Source: Pseudomonadota bacterium | GTDB taxonomy: Bacteria; Pseudomonadota; Alphaproteobacteria; Rhizobiales; Devosiaceae | DNA length: 64,000 nt | NCBI GenBank assembly: GCA_023391095.1 | Contig: JAEWBN010000016.1 | Location: 62,001-126,000, forward strand | Direction: 5' to 3' | Shown: positions 26,259-35,496 of the stretch, in pieces | How the letters are laid out: the number at the start of each line of letters is the position of its first letter | Numbering within the stretch: the stretch's first letter is position 1 | Notes under the pieces: model-generated | The model's input: only the letters and a program-made list of their open reading frames with translations | What the model was told of the DNA's origin: nothing | The model's database searches: none | Made by a program: the position numbers and the translations under genes

Positions 26259-26740
26259 ATGGGAGAGCCCGATGGGCCGACCAAACCCACAACGCTGGCA
26301 ATCAATCCTGACCGCGCCGATCATTGCCGGGTCGTCGCTGCGGTGCTCGACCGGATTGGTGACCAGTGGACATTCATGGTGGTCTCGGTACTGACGGACG
26401 GACCGGCGAGGTTCACGACAATCATGCGCGAGATGGATGGTGTTACCCACCGCATGCTGACACTGACACTGACACTGACACTAAGCGGCCTCGAGCGCGA
26501 TGGACTGATCAAGCGCACCGCCTACGCGACCGTGCCCCCAGGGTGGAATACGAGCTTACAGAAATGGGCCGGACCTTAACCCCGACGCCGATTCCTTTGG
26601 CCCACTGGAGCAAAGCCAACTGGCAGGCAATCCGCCGGACTCAGGCGCGCCACGATGCGCAGCCTGCGCCAGCGCTGGCGGACCAGAAGTCTGATCCGGA
26701 GCGAGCCGGCAGCTTTCGGGAAATCGCAAACCCCACTTGA
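26259..26740 (+). pseudogene. HxlR-family transcriptional regulator, frameshifted
   Basis: The winged-helix core is clear in the first frame: CRVVAAVLDRIGDQWTFMVV, RFTTIMREMDGVTHRML, SGLERDGLIKRTAYATVPP. After a run of C residues near 26536-26540 the C-terminus continues in another frame (RVEYELTEMGRTL, PLAHWSKANWQAIRR). The gene therefore carries one indel. In addition the recognition-helix region has four CTGACA hexamers where homologues have about two, giving LTLTLTLTL. Probably inactive. Confidence 0.78.
26457..26480 (+). repeat. Hexanucleotide tandem repeat (CTGACA)4 inside the HxlR gene
   Basis: Four perfect CTGACA units directly after the ATG of RMLTLT. The unit is a multiple of three, so copy-number change would lengthen the protein by Leu-Thr pairs without shifting the frame. 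Confidence 0.85.
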
Positions 26741-26758
26741 ACGGCGAGAATGGGGCGC
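26707..26758 (+). repeat. Dispersed intergenic repeat, copy A
   Basis: GCTTTCGGG at 26712 and AATGGGGCGC at 26749, 37 nt start to start, with TGAACGGCGAG just before the second box. Shares layout and spacing with copies at 39876, 50664 and 51153. It overlaps the degraded end of the HxlR gene. Confidence 0.65.
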
Positions 26759-26891
26759 GTTGGGGATCGGCAGGTCTCGACCTCAACTAGGACATATGGA
26801 GGCGGCGCAAGCTCTCTCATAAGCAGACATCGAGAAAATAGGACCTTGCTAGCACACGTTGGCTTTTGCGGCCCCGACAGTCCATTGATTA

Positions 26892-28415
26892 TTACTGGCC
26901 TCGGGCGTTCGTGAGTGTGCCCGTGGCAAAGGCCAAGGTCGCAGCGGCGACGAAAGCATCGCTTCGCGCTTGAGCCTGGGCGTACTGCGCCTTGAGAAGC
27001 CCGTTCTGGGTCACGCTGATATCGGAAAGCGTGCCAAGGCCATTCTTGTAATAGTCGAGTGCCGCTTCGTAATTGGTGCGCGCCGCGTTGACGAGTTCCG
27101 ACGCAGCCTGGTTCGCGGAGAGACTGGTGCGCAGCACATCGTAGGCCACCACGATTTCCTGAGCTGCGGTGCTTTGCAGCCGTGCAAAATCCTGTTGGGA
27201 GGCGTTGGCGACAGCGGTTGCAGCCTCCATCCTTGCATCGCGCATGCCGCCGTCGAAAATCGGCATTGTGACGCCAACGAGCACAGCCGCATTGGGCTGG
27301 CTCACATCCAGCGTCGTGGTTGTGCCGAAGCGTGTATCGCTGAGCGAATAGGATCCGAACGTGCCGTTGGCAGTGCCGGTCAAGGCAATTTTCGGCAGGA
27401 ATTCGGCGCGCGCTGCCACGATCCCCTGCTCGGCAGCTTTGAGTTGCGCAAAGGCGGCCTGGACGTCAGGGCGTCGCTGCAGCGAAGTAACGATCATCTG
27501 GTCCAGATTGGCAGGAACCTGACGGGGTAAGGGTTTGCCAGCAATGTCCTGCACCTTGATGGTGATTGTGGGGGCAATGCCCATGGTGCCGAGCAATACG
27601 GAATAATTGCTGCGCTCGCGGCCGGTGGCCCCGGTCAGGTCGAACTCGGCCTGTGCTACCTGCTGCTTGGCCTGCGCCACCTCCATCGTGGTGGCGATAC
27701 CCTGTGTCAGCCTAGCCTCGGCAGCCTCCAAAACGACGCGAGCGTTGTCGAGCGCCGCGCGATCGATGCGCGACTGAGCCCGTGCCGCGCTGTACTGAAA
27801 ATAGGCGTTACTGACGTCGTAGATCAGCTTCTGATGGGTGCCGTTGAAGCCCACATTGGCGGCAAACGACAATTGCTGTGCCGTCGCCAGCGCGGCATCT
27901 CGCGCGCCGAAATCAAAGAGCAGCCATTTGACGGCTACCGCTGGCACGGCCTGCATCCCCGAGGCCGTCATTGTGCCATCGGGCACCGAGACGAGCGCTG
28001 TGTTGATCCCGGGAACCGTGTTTGAGGTGACAGCATACCCGGCCAGCACATCGGCGCTGATAATGGGAAGATAGGCGGCCTCGGCAATGCCTGCGGCCGC
28101 TGCCGCTTCCCGCGCCCTCTGCCAGGCGGCCTGCGTGGCCGGATTGGAAAGCTGGGCGATGTTGATAAGTTCCGGCAGGTCATAGGTGCGGTTGGCATCC
28201 AGCCGTGGCGCGGCGATGGTGATCGGCATGCTTGGGTCTGGCGTCACGCCGAAGTCGGCATTGCCGGGCGTTGCGGCGGCTCCACCTGCCTCGCCGCGAT
28301 AGGGCGTGTTTGCGTTCGCTGGAGCCAGCTTCATGGCAGAGGTGGAACATGCGGCCAGCGCCAGAGCCAGCACCGTCATACCTAAGGCGCTGAAAATACA
28401 CTTCTGGGCCATCAC
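26892..28415 (-). CDS. TolC/NodT-family outer membrane efflux protein
   Basis: 507 aa. Lipoprotein-type signal with Cys near residue 23 (LALAACSTS), then two outer-membrane-efflux repeats of long helices (TQAAWQRAREAAAAAGIAEA; ARTNYEAALDYYKNGLGTL). It forms the trimeric outer membrane duct of an RND/MFS/FUSC-type pump. The start overlaps the FUSC stop by 4 nt. It is the last gene of a four-gene efflux unit. Confidence 0.9.
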   Translation of the reverse strand: MMAQKCIFSALGMTVLALALAACSTSAMKLAPANANTPYRGEAGGAAATPGNADFGVTPDPSMPITIAAPRLDANRTYDLPELINIAQLSNPATQAAWQRAREAAAAAGIAEAAYLPIISADVLAGYAVTSNTVPGINTALVSVPDGTMTASGMQAVPAVAVKWLLFDFGARDAALATAQQLSFAANVGFNGTHQKLIYDVSNAYFQYSAARAQSRIDRAALDNARVVLEAAEARLTQGIATTMEVAQAKQQVAQAEFDLTGATGRERSNYSVLLGTMGIAPTITIKVQDIAGKPLPRQVPANLDQMIVTSLQRRPDVQAAFAQLKAAEQGIVAARAEFLPKIALTGTANGTFGSYSLSDTRFGTTTTLDVSQPNAAVLVGVTMPIFDGGMRDARMEAATAVANASQQDFARLQSTAAQEIVVAYDVLRTSLSANQAASELVNAARTNYEAALDYYKNGLGTLSDISVTQNGLLKAQYAQAQARSDAFVAAATLAFATGTLTNARGQ

Positions 28416-30400
28416 AATGTCTCCAGCGCCCGGGAAAATTCGTCGATCAATTCGCGGTGAGCGTCCGCAGTCTGTTCAAGATCACGCCGCCAGGCAGCTC
28501 GTTTTGGACTTTTCGCCAGGACGGTCTGAAGCCGTACCAGCGTTTCCTTCGATTGTGTGAAAGCGTCTAGAAGCATGGCTTTCGCCTCTTTGTCAGGCGC
28601 CAGAATAGACCAGCCTGCTACATCTAGAAACCTGCCCGCCGACGCTTGCTGGGCAAGCGTTGCTGCTTTCACACAGATGGGCGCTCCGAAAAGATAACGC
28701 GGCCTCTGTTGCAACAGGCGAAGCCGCGCAATGCTGTGTTCCACCGCGCCAATGGTGGTCATGATCGCTTCGGCATGCGGCAAGAGCGGGGATGTTGCCC
28801 GCAGCCGGCCCGGCTCGAAGGCGGAAACGCGCGAAAGCCTGCGGGCTTCCTTCAGTTCGGCCCCAACGGGCGCAAGGCCGTTGGCCCTGGAGCGTATAGC
28901 ATTGCCTAGCCCTTCAACCGCTTTTGCCAGATGACCCGCAGTGAGCACTGCCACGCTGTTTGGCCAAAGCCAGAGGAAGACGATCGTCACCACCACATTG
29001 CCGATAAGAATGCCTACGATGCGATTGGTGGCGACATCGATGTCGAATGATGGTCCGAAGCCTTGCAGCACACACAGGAAGAAGGCCAGCGCCATCTGCC
29101 AGCCCATATATTGAATGAGGCTCGACCCTTGCGCCACCCAGGCGGCGATGAAACTGCCGATGCCCACCAGAACCAGCAACTGGCCGATATCGGTCATATG
29201 CGGCATGAGAAACGCAATGCTGCCAATTCCCATAGCCGCGCCGATCAGGCAGCCGAGAATGCGCAGGCCCGCCTTGTGCAACGTCTCCCCGGTCGTGCCC
29301 AGCGCCACATAGAAGCAGGTGATCATTGCCGTATGGATTTCGAACCAGCCGCCAGCGGTGTAGATCGTATATGTAATCAGCACGGCCAGCAGCGATTTGA
29401 GAGCGAACTGGCCATAAGCGGGATTGGAAAAGGTGTCGCGGGGCGGCTGTTCGGCCTTTTCGGGCTCCGGCACGGGCTTTCGTCCAGCCCATATGTCCGC
29501 CATGCGCTCGGCCTGCTCCGCCATCGGCCTTGTCATATTTGAAAGTGCTGCAACACGCTGGCGAGGTCCATCGTGTCTGCCGGATTCCACACGATCAGCC
29601 AAATCGCCAAGAGCCTGTGACAACAGCTGGTCCTGTGGCGCCACAAGCGCTTGCACGAGCAGGTCCTGCGCCATGGGCATTAGTGTGGTCAGCCGTTTGG
29701 CATCATCCTTCGAGTGATAGCCAAAGATAGCCGCAAGACCTGCTGGGGCCGCGAGCGCCTTGCCGTCCTCTCCAAGCAGGTGTTGCGCTTCTGCTCGAGC
29801 ATCTGCCTCCCCTCGAAAAAGAGCAGCAGCGGTGCGCAATCGCAGCGCCAGCCGATTGCGGACCAGCCGGGCCGGATTGGGCCCTATCAAAGCATTGACC
29901 AGGATGAGAACCGCCATGGGAACGAATACCACGACCCACATCCAGCTGATGCCACGCGACAAGAGCTCGGGGATGGGCACGAAATCATTCAGCGTCATCA
30001 CGAAGGCGAAGACAAACCCCACTGTGGCAGCGATCGGTCCGGCCCTGGTCGCGACTGAAAAATACATGCCGCCAAAGGTGAAGAGCCCCATAAGGGCAAG
30101 GCGGAGCGCAGGTTCATCGGCTGCCAGTTGCAGGAATACCAATCCGAGCAGGACGCCAATGGACACACCTATGATCAGCGCGATGGCAATCAGGATGCCG
30201 CTGGCGGCATTGTCCCGGCTGGCAAAGAAAATGAGATAACAGGACACAGCCGCTTCCGGCACATGCTGGCTCATTGCGAAAGCCACGACCAGAATGCAGC
30301 AGAGCGCCATGCGCAGGGCGGCTCCCAGCCGCCCGTCGAATGGACGCAGTTCTTCCAGCACGATGCCGAAGAAACCTGGATTAGTGCGTGTCGCCGGCAT
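28412..30400 (-). CDS. FUSC-family inner membrane transporter (AaeB-like aromatic acid exporter)
   Basis: 662 aa. Two sets of about five to six membrane helices (about 25-165 and 350-500) separated by a cytoplasmic helical region, and a soluble C-terminus. This is the fusaric acid resistance/AaeB layout (MALCCILVVAFAMSQHVPEA, FEIHTAMITCFYVALGTTGE). These proteins export aromatic carboxylic acids with a HlyD adaptor. The substrate here is unknown. It overlaps the adaptor gene by 20 bp and the outer membrane gene by 4 bp. Confidence 0.9.
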   Translation of the reverse strand: MPATRTNPGFFGIVLEELRPFDGRLGAALRMALCCILVVAFAMSQHVPEAAVSCYLIFFASRDNAASGILIAIALIIGVSIGVLLGLVFLQLAADEPALRLALMGLFTFGGMYFSVATRAGPIAATVGFVFAFVMTLNDFVPIPELLSRGISWMWVVVFVPMAVLILVNALIGPNPARLVRNRLALRLRTAAALFRGEADARAEAQHLLGEDGKALAAPAGLAAIFGYHSKDDAKRLTTLMPMAQDLLVQALVAPQDQLLSQALGDLADRVESGRHDGPRQRVAALSNMTRPMAEQAERMADIWAGRKPVPEPEKAEQPPRDTFSNPAYGQFALKSLLAVLITYTIYTAGGWFEIHTAMITCFYVALGTTGETLHKAGLRILGCLIGAAMGIGSIAFLMPHMTDIGQLLVLVGIGSFIAAWVAQGSSLIQYMGWQMALAFFLCVLQGFGPSFDIDVATNRIVGILIGNVVVTIVFLWLWPNSVAVLTAGHLAKAVEGLGNAIRSRANGLAPVGAELKEARRLSRVSAFEPGRLRATSPLLPHAEAIMTTIGAVEHSIARLRLLQQRPRYLFGAPICVKAATLAQQASAGRFLDVAGWSILAPDKEAKAMLLDAFTQSKETLVRLQTVLAKSPKRAAWRRDLEQTADAHRELIDEFSRALETL

Positions 30401-31427
30401 GGTTCGCTTCGGCCACCCCGCCCATGATTACTACCATTGCAGATGCGCCGACACGCATCAGGTCGGCCGGCGGCTCATGCAGATGCACATAGACCGGGAA
30501 GCGCTTGGCCACCTTCACCCAGTTGAGCGAATTGGAGACAATCGGCAGGCCCAGGAGATTGGCGGCATCGGCCGAACGCACACCCCAACCAATGGCCGCC
30601 ACCGTTCCGGACACCGGTTGACGGGAATCGGTCATGACGAACACCTCGGCTGTGTCCCCGACGGCGATATTGAGCAATTCGGTTTCACGGAAAAACGCCA
30701 CCGCTTCCCAGCCAGATGTGTCGATCAGGGAAAAAAGGGTCTGCCCGGTGACCACATATTCACCCGGCGGCATGAGCAGGCCCGTTACCAGACCGTCGAA
30801 TGGCGCGCGCACAATCGTGTTGTCGAGATCGCGCTGCATCAGGGCAACCGTTGCTTTGGCCGTATCGACTTGCGCCTGCCGCGTGTCGAGCGTGCCGATA
30901 ACCTGGGTCGCCCCCTGTGACGACTGCAATGCCTGATCGAGGCTGACCAAGGCGTCATTATAGGCCGTACGCGCCTGATCCACCTGCTGCGCCGTCACGA
31001 AACCGCGCTCCAGCAGCGGTTCGAGCCGATCCAGCGTCTGCTTGGCGAGGTCGGAGTTGAACTGGGCGCGCTCGATCTGCTTTTGTGCGACATCTGCATT
31101 GGATTGGGCTGTGGCGATATTGCGCCCGCCCTGTGCCAGTTCCGACTCGGCAGCGCGTAATTCGGCCTGGGCCTGGTCGAGACGAAGTTGGTAGGGTTCA
31201 GGGTCAACCTGAAACAGGACATCGCCTGCGTTGACGGCCTGATTATTCTCGACCCAAATGGAAATCACGCGGCCCGGCACAGTTGGAGAAATCTGAACGA
31301 CGGGTGCCTCGATCTCGGCGACATCAGAACGGGGGCTGGAGGCTCCGGCGCTCCATGCGAAATAGATCAGAACGGCCGTCAGAGCGAAAACCGCGTAGCC
31401 GATGGCTTTGCCCACTATCGCCCGCAT
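30381..31427 (-). CDS. HlyD-family membrane fusion protein (EmrA/AaeA-like)
   Basis: 348 aa from ATG 31427 (an upstream in-frame start would overlap ytcA by 57 bp). One N-terminal membrane anchor (YAVFALTAVLIYFAWSAG), a biotinyl-lipoyl half (IEAPVVQISPTVPGRVISIW), a long helical hairpin (about 95-205) and the second lipoyl half (NTIVRAPFDGLVTGLLMPPG). It bridges the FUSC pump and the outer membrane duct. Its ATG overlaps the previous stop as TGATG. Confidence 0.91.
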   Translation of the reverse strand: MRAIVGKAIGYAVFALTAVLIYFAWSAGASSPRSDVAEIEAPVVQISPTVPGRVISIWVENNQAVNAGDVLFQVDPEPYQLRLDQAQAELRAAESELAQGGRNIATAQSNADVAQKQIERAQFNSDLAKQTLDRLEPLLERGFVTAQQVDQARTAYNDALVSLDQALQSSQGATQVIGTLDTRQAQVDTAKATVALMQRDLDNTIVRAPFDGLVTGLLMPPGEYVVTGQTLFSLIDTSGWEAVAFFRETELLNIAVGDTAEVFVMTDSRQPVSGTVAAIGWGVRSADAANLLGLPIVSNSLNWVKVAKRFPVYVHLHEPPADLMRVGASAMVVIMGGVAEANHAGDTH

Positions 31428-31705
31428 CACAGCGCTCCCGCCCAGATTAGCCAGAAAAGAATTCCACAGCTCACCGCCAGACACAGATAGACTAATGGCG
31501 GGGCCGGCAGATGCTCATCGAGCCGCACGGCGATGAGAATAGTGCGCAGAACGACAGCGATGAGCAGACCGCCGACGGCACAAATGATCCATGCCGGGAA
31601 GAACGAGCCAAAGAGAGGCACGGAAGGTGCGCCGCCTGCCGGTGAACACGCCGCAAGAAACGGGAGAAAAGCTGCTATTTTCAAGCCAGCGAGCCGCAGT
31701 TTCAT
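31427..31705 (-). CDS. YtcA-family small lipoprotein/membrane protein of the efflux operon
   Basis: 92 aa. Lipobox FLAACS near residue 20, then two membrane helices (FFPAWIICAVGGLLIAVVLR; LVYLCLAVSCGILFWLIWAG). This matches the YtcA family (with AaeX/DUF1656-like layout) encoded ahead of HlyD-FUSC pairs. It probably aids assembly of the pump. First gene of the operon, directly coupled to the adaptor gene. Confidence 0.72.
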   Translation of the reverse strand: MKLRLAGLKIAAFLPFLAACSPAGGAPSVPLFGSFFPAWIICAVGGLLIAVVLRTILIAVRLDEHLPAPPLVYLCLAVSCGILFWLIWAGAL

Positions 31706-31939
31706 GACGCCACCAAGATCGCAATGCCCAAGGGGGCAAAGGTTTCGTCTACTACCAAAGGGCCGCAGGTATCAAGTCAGCGACAATGTGCCCAGACCAC
31801 GCCGCCACCGTGCGCCAACTGAAAACGCCTCAAATTTTTGGACTTAACCTTTCTAGAAGGAGAACTGTCCGCCTTCTAACCAGGTCGCCCCAAAACTGGC
31901 CTTTCTGCTAGCCACCCCATACATGCCAGTAATGATCCG

Positions 31940-32345
31940 CTACAGGTGCGCAAACCTGTCTAGGGTTGTCCTGGCGTTAGAAATGAACTGATGCACCTCG
32001 TTGGCGGGCAGTTTGAACGCCTTACGCACCAACGTTATGACGGACGATATGCCTGTTGGGATGAACTCGCTTACAGGCGCGGGATCGGCCACGATTTCGT
32101 TGATAGCCTTGAACGTGTCGATCATGACCTGAGTATTGTGGTTCATCAGCAAGACCACACCCACAGGGTCCGCACCACCCTTGACGTTTTGCAGAATATC
32201 GTTGGGTGACACCAGATTGCCAATGGCTGTCTTGCCGGGAACGGCATTACGGAAACCGTCTTTGTTGCGGAAGACTGCGAGCTGATTGGGGTACTGAAAT
32301 GGCTCGAATACGTACTCGTTCAGCGTCAATTCCCGATGGGCCGGG
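31940..32345 (-). pseudogene. Hypothetical protein, 5'-truncated
   Basis: An open frame of about 135 codons (VFEPFQYPNQLAVFRNKDG, SPNDILQNVKGGADPVGVV, ANEVHQFISNARTTL) with normal composition. No start codon fits: the frame emerges from an integrase fragment in another frame near 32345. I do not recognise the family. The conserved-looking C-terminus suggests a real protein that lost its 5' end. Confidence 0.45.
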
Positions 32346-32424
32346 CTGCGGCATGTTTGCGCTGTGCCACCACAGCCAGCAGGCATTTGAATTCGGGATC
32401 GGTGAGCACTCGGGCTTGGCGCAT
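32326..32424 (-). pseudogene. Tyrosine recombinase N-terminal scrap
   Basis: 33 codons from ATG 32424: MRQARVLTDPEFKCLLAVV, AQRKHAAARPIGN, then stop. This matches the first residues of short Xer-like integrases (in which it runs on into the catalytic Arg strand). Homology breaks at about 32345, where the truncated hypothetical frame begins. Confidence 0.6.
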
Positions 32425-32749
32425 GGGAACCTCATGATTTGTAGCGATCTGCTAGAAATCATGATGTTGCCGTTGGTCTCTGCCTGCGACCAAAGACTTC
32501 AAATCGCTGGAAATCCCAAGGAATACGGATGTCTCCAGCGGTTTCAGGAACCTCATAAAATATGCATTATGTGATGTTGTCCGGCTTGCGCTGCGCTACC
32601 ACGCCCTTTCGGTCAGCACGGCTTGCCCCAAAGGTGCCGGTTTCGCTTGGCGTCGGTAGGTGTAAATTGCCTAATTCTGTTATTGAGGTAGGCGGTTCGA
32701 CAATATGATGTGAAGTCGATGCCAACATTCAGATTGGTGGAGGGACCAA
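32425..32749. other. Intergenic region with no feature seen
   Basis: About 325 bp between the integrase scrap and the LuxR-hydrolase gene. No gene or strong hairpin was recognised. It presumably holds the promoter of the 32750 gene. Confidence 0.5.
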
Positions 32750-34405
32750 GTGGACGGACGGCGCGACATTCAGGAAATCGTCGCGCAACTCCGTGACCGG
32801 CTACGAGACACTGACAACAGCGCGGGTTTTCACGATGTTGTGGGCGCACTTGAACCATTGTTTGAAGGCGAAGATGAGGCTTTGTTGGCGGGGGCCACGC
32901 GGTATCTGGAGCCAATACAGAGTGCGCTTGCCGGTATAGAACGTGCCCGAATGGTGGGTTTGGAGAAAGCCATTGGCTCGGTTCCCAACCCATGCCTTGC
33001 TATTTCGAGTGGCGGCATAATTCTGGCCGCGAACCTTCCCGCTCGTGAACTGATCGGAACAAAGGGTGGGCTTGAGCAATGCGGCATCGCTCGCACGGGG
33101 CTCATGGACTTCATAGCCCGCTGTCGGCAACCCGGACGGCAAATCGGCCTGCTCGCGGCTTCCGGCGACCGACACGGCCTGTTCGTGGGATATTGGGCCG
33201 AGGAAACATGTGCATTGATCCTAACGCTTGCACGATGGTCTTGGCCAGCGGGACTGCCCGAGGAGTTGCGGCGTGTCTTTGGTTTGACCCAACGCGAAAT
33301 GGAAATCCTCGATGCGCTGATGGCCGGTGAAAGCCTTGAGGTGATCGCGCGGCGTGATGGACGTTCGCTGGGCACATTGCGTCAGCAGACCAAGGCCATC
33401 TTCGCCAAGGTCGGGGCCAGGGGCCAAACGCAGCTTATCGCCCTGATTGCCGCCACTGCGACGGCATGGCGGGGAGCGGGGCGCAGTCAAGCTATTGTGG
33501 CAACCGTTCCAGCCGAGATGCGTAGCGAGATAATCGAACGGGATGGACGGCGCATTGGTGTGCGCAGGTTTGGCCTAAAGGATGGCATCCCTATTGTTCT
33601 GGTCCATGGTGCGTTGTTCGGGGCTGGCGATTTCGAGAGCGAACGGCTGGCGGCGAATGATGCCGGGCTATCCGTGCTCGCAGTGGAAAGGGCCGGATAT
33701 GGATCAACCGAGGTAGCTCGGGGACGGTCGGATTTTCGAGATGCCGTCGCCCTCGATATTCTGTCTGCAATGGATCATTGCGGCTGGGACAAATCGACAG
33801 TCGTGGCCCATGATGTCGGAACGGCATTTGCCTTTCGGCTCGCTATGCAGGCGGGCCAGCGTATCACGGGGATCGTCGCAGCGCCGCCGACGCCGCCCAT
33901 GCTGGACTGGGGGCAGACGGCCACGATGCCGCGCGCGCACCGCCTTCATGCCTGGATCGTTCAACGTGCGCCCAAGCTGCTGGATCTGATGATCGTGCTG
34001 GGGATCGCTCATGTCCATCATAGTGGCGCTTCAACCCTGCCCGAATTGTTTTTCGGGGGATGCGATTTCGACCGCAAGGCATGGTCACAGCCGGAATTCG
34101 AGCCAGGGTTGGCCGGTGTTTATCGGCTGATCGCTGCGCAGAAGGGCAGAGGTTTTCGGGAAGACATGCTGATCACCAACCTGGACTGGTCCGAGGATAT
34201 GCAGGGCATGGATATTCCGGTCAGGCTCCTGCATGGCGCACATAGTCAGACCGTATCACTTGCCGCCGTTGAAGATTTCGCGGCTCACCTGCCAGGAAAC
34301 GAACTCTACGTCATTTCCGATGCCGGACACACCCTGCCGGTGACGCATGCACGGCTGGTTTTTGCCCATGCTGCTGACCTTGCACGCAGAAGTTTTTCCA
34401 CCTGA
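32750..34405 (+). CDS. Fusion protein: PAS-like sensor + LuxR-type HTH + alpha/beta hydrolase
   Basis: 551 aa from GTG 32750 with GGAGGG 6 nt upstream. Residues about 70-165 look PAS-like (AIGSVPNPCLAISSGGIILA). Residues about 178-240 are a LuxR-type helix-turn-helix (FGLTQREMEILDALMAGESL, LRQQTKAIFAKVGARGQTQL). Residues about 265-545 are an alpha/beta hydrolase (GIPIVLVHGALFGAGDFES; C-terminal His in SDAGHTLPV). The nucleophile elbow reads VVAHDVGTAFA, with Asp where esterases have Ser, as in epoxide hydrolases and dehalogenases. It may couple binding or turnover of a small molecule to gene control. It begins a plus-strand set with the genes at 34506-38273. Confidence 0.82.
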   Translation: MDGRRDIQEIVAQLRDRLRDTDNSAGFHDVVGALEPLFEGEDEALLAGATRYLEPIQSALAGIERARMVGLEKAIGSVPNPCLAISSGGIILAANLPARELIGTKGGLEQCGIARTGLMDFIARCRQPGRQIGLLAASGDRHGLFVGYWAEETCALILTLARWSWPAGLPEELRRVFGLTQREMEILDALMAGESLEVIARRDGRSLGTLRQQTKAIFAKVGARGQTQLIALIAATATAWRGAGRSQAIVATVPAEMRSEIIERDGRRIGVRRFGLKDGIPIVLVHGALFGAGDFESERLAANDAGLSVLAVERAGYGSTEVARGRSDFRDAVALDILSAMDHCGWDKSTVVAHDVGTAFAFRLAMQAGQRITGIVAAPPTPPMLDWGQTATMPRAHRLHAWIVQRAPKLLDLMIVLGIAHVHHSGASTLPELFFGGCDFDRKAWSQPEFEPGLAGVYRLIAAQKGRGFREDMLITNLDWSEDMQGMDIPVRLLHGAHSQTVSLAAVEDFAAHLPGNELYVISDAGHTLPVTHARLVFAHAADLARRSFST

Positions 34406-34505
34406 CTATACCATATGGGAGATGAGCCCACATTGGTCCATGCCTAGATTGGCGGCTTCCTGTTCAGCAGAACTTGCCGATAGCAATATAGGGGTGGCGT
34501 TTCCG

Positions 34506-35477
34506 GTGTGGGATTTCAGTTTGACACGCGCGCTGTCGATGATGATGCGCACCGCTCCCTATATTCTGCTCCGCGTTGTGGTCTATTTCGGCATTGCCAG
34601 CGCCTATGTCATTGTTACCGGGGCCGGGGCCGGCGTTGGTTATGGCGTGGGTGCATTCGGTGATGAGGATTTTCGGCTCGGCGCGACCTTTTGGGGCGGA
34701 GCCGCAGGCTTCGGCTTGACGGCAGGGGCAATCTATTTCCTGCGCGAATATGTGCTTTATGTCGTCAAGGCTGGGCATATTGCCGTGCTGGTCGAACTGA
34801 TCGAAGGGCGCGATCTGCCCGCCGGTCAAGGTCAGATCGGCTATGGCCGTCAGATCGTCAGCCAACGTTTCGTTGCGGCGAGCGTTCTTTTCGGGTTGGA
34901 CCAGCTCATCAAGGGCGTGATTGCCGCGATCACCGGCCTGCTGGGGGGTGTCCTGTCGCTGCTGCCCATTCCGGGTATCGACCGGATTGCCGGGCTTTTG
35001 CGGGCCTTTCTCAAAATTGCGGTCGGGTTCGTGGATGAGGTGATCCTTGCTCATGCCATTCGAACGCGCGCGGATAATCCCTGGGCGGCGGCTGAGGAAG
35101 CATTGGTGCTCTATGCGCAGAACGGCAAGGTCATGCTGAAAAACGCCGCCTGGCTCGCCGTCTTCGTCTACCTGCTGGCCTTTGTAGTGTTTCTTCTGGC
35201 GCTCGCCCCCGCTGCCGCGCTGGTTTATCTGTTTCCTGGGGCATGGAGCGCCGGCGGTTTTGTCTTCGCTTTGCTTTTTGCCTGGGCCGTCAAGGCTGCC
35301 TTGCTGGAGCCATTGGCGATCACCTGCATGATGCAGGTATTTTTCCGGGTGACCGAGGGCCAGCAACCAGACCCGGACTGGCGGGATCGCCTCAACTCGG
35401 TGTCGTCCCGCTTCGTGAAAATTCGAGACAAGGCTATCGGCTGGGTCAAGGGTCAAAAGCCCGGTCCGGCCATTTGA
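34506..35477 (+). CDS. Multi-pass membrane protein of the vWA locus
   Basis: About 323 aa. The start is uncertain: GTG 34506 has an AGGGG site; the frame is open back to 34347, overlapping the hydrolase gene. Five or more membrane segments are visible (ILLRVVVYFGIASAYVIVTG; FGLTAGAIYFL; AAITGLLGGVLSLLPIPG; WLAVFVYLLAFVVFLLALAP; GFVFALLFAWAVKAAL). A hydrophilic tail is cytoplasmic or periplasmic. I do not recognise a named family. It lies 19 bp ahead of the secreted vWA gene, so they are probably one operon. Confidence 0.65.
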   Translation: MWDFSLTRALSMMMRTAPYILLRVVVYFGIASAYVIVTGAGAGVGYGVGAFGDEDFRLGATFWGGAAGFGLTAGAIYFLREYVLYVVKAGHIAVLVELIEGRDLPAGQGQIGYGRQIVSQRFVAASVLFGLDQLIKGVIAAITGLLGGVLSLLPIPGIDRIAGLLRAFLKIAVGFVDEVILAHAIRTRADNPWAAAEEALVLYAQNGKVMLKNAAWLAVFVYLLAFVVFLLALAPAAALVYLFPGAWSAGGFVFALLFAWAVKAALLEPLAITCMMQVFFRVTEGQQPDPDWRDRLNSVSSRFVKIRDKAIGWVKGQKPGPAI

Positions 35478-35496
35478 TGAAAACCGGAGGCATATT

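Noticed and set aside
26457..26480. CTGACA run as a CRISPR or microsatellite array
   Set aside because: Only four units, no spacers, and it lies inside a coding region; treated as a short tandem repeat. No CRISPR array was seen anywhere in the window.
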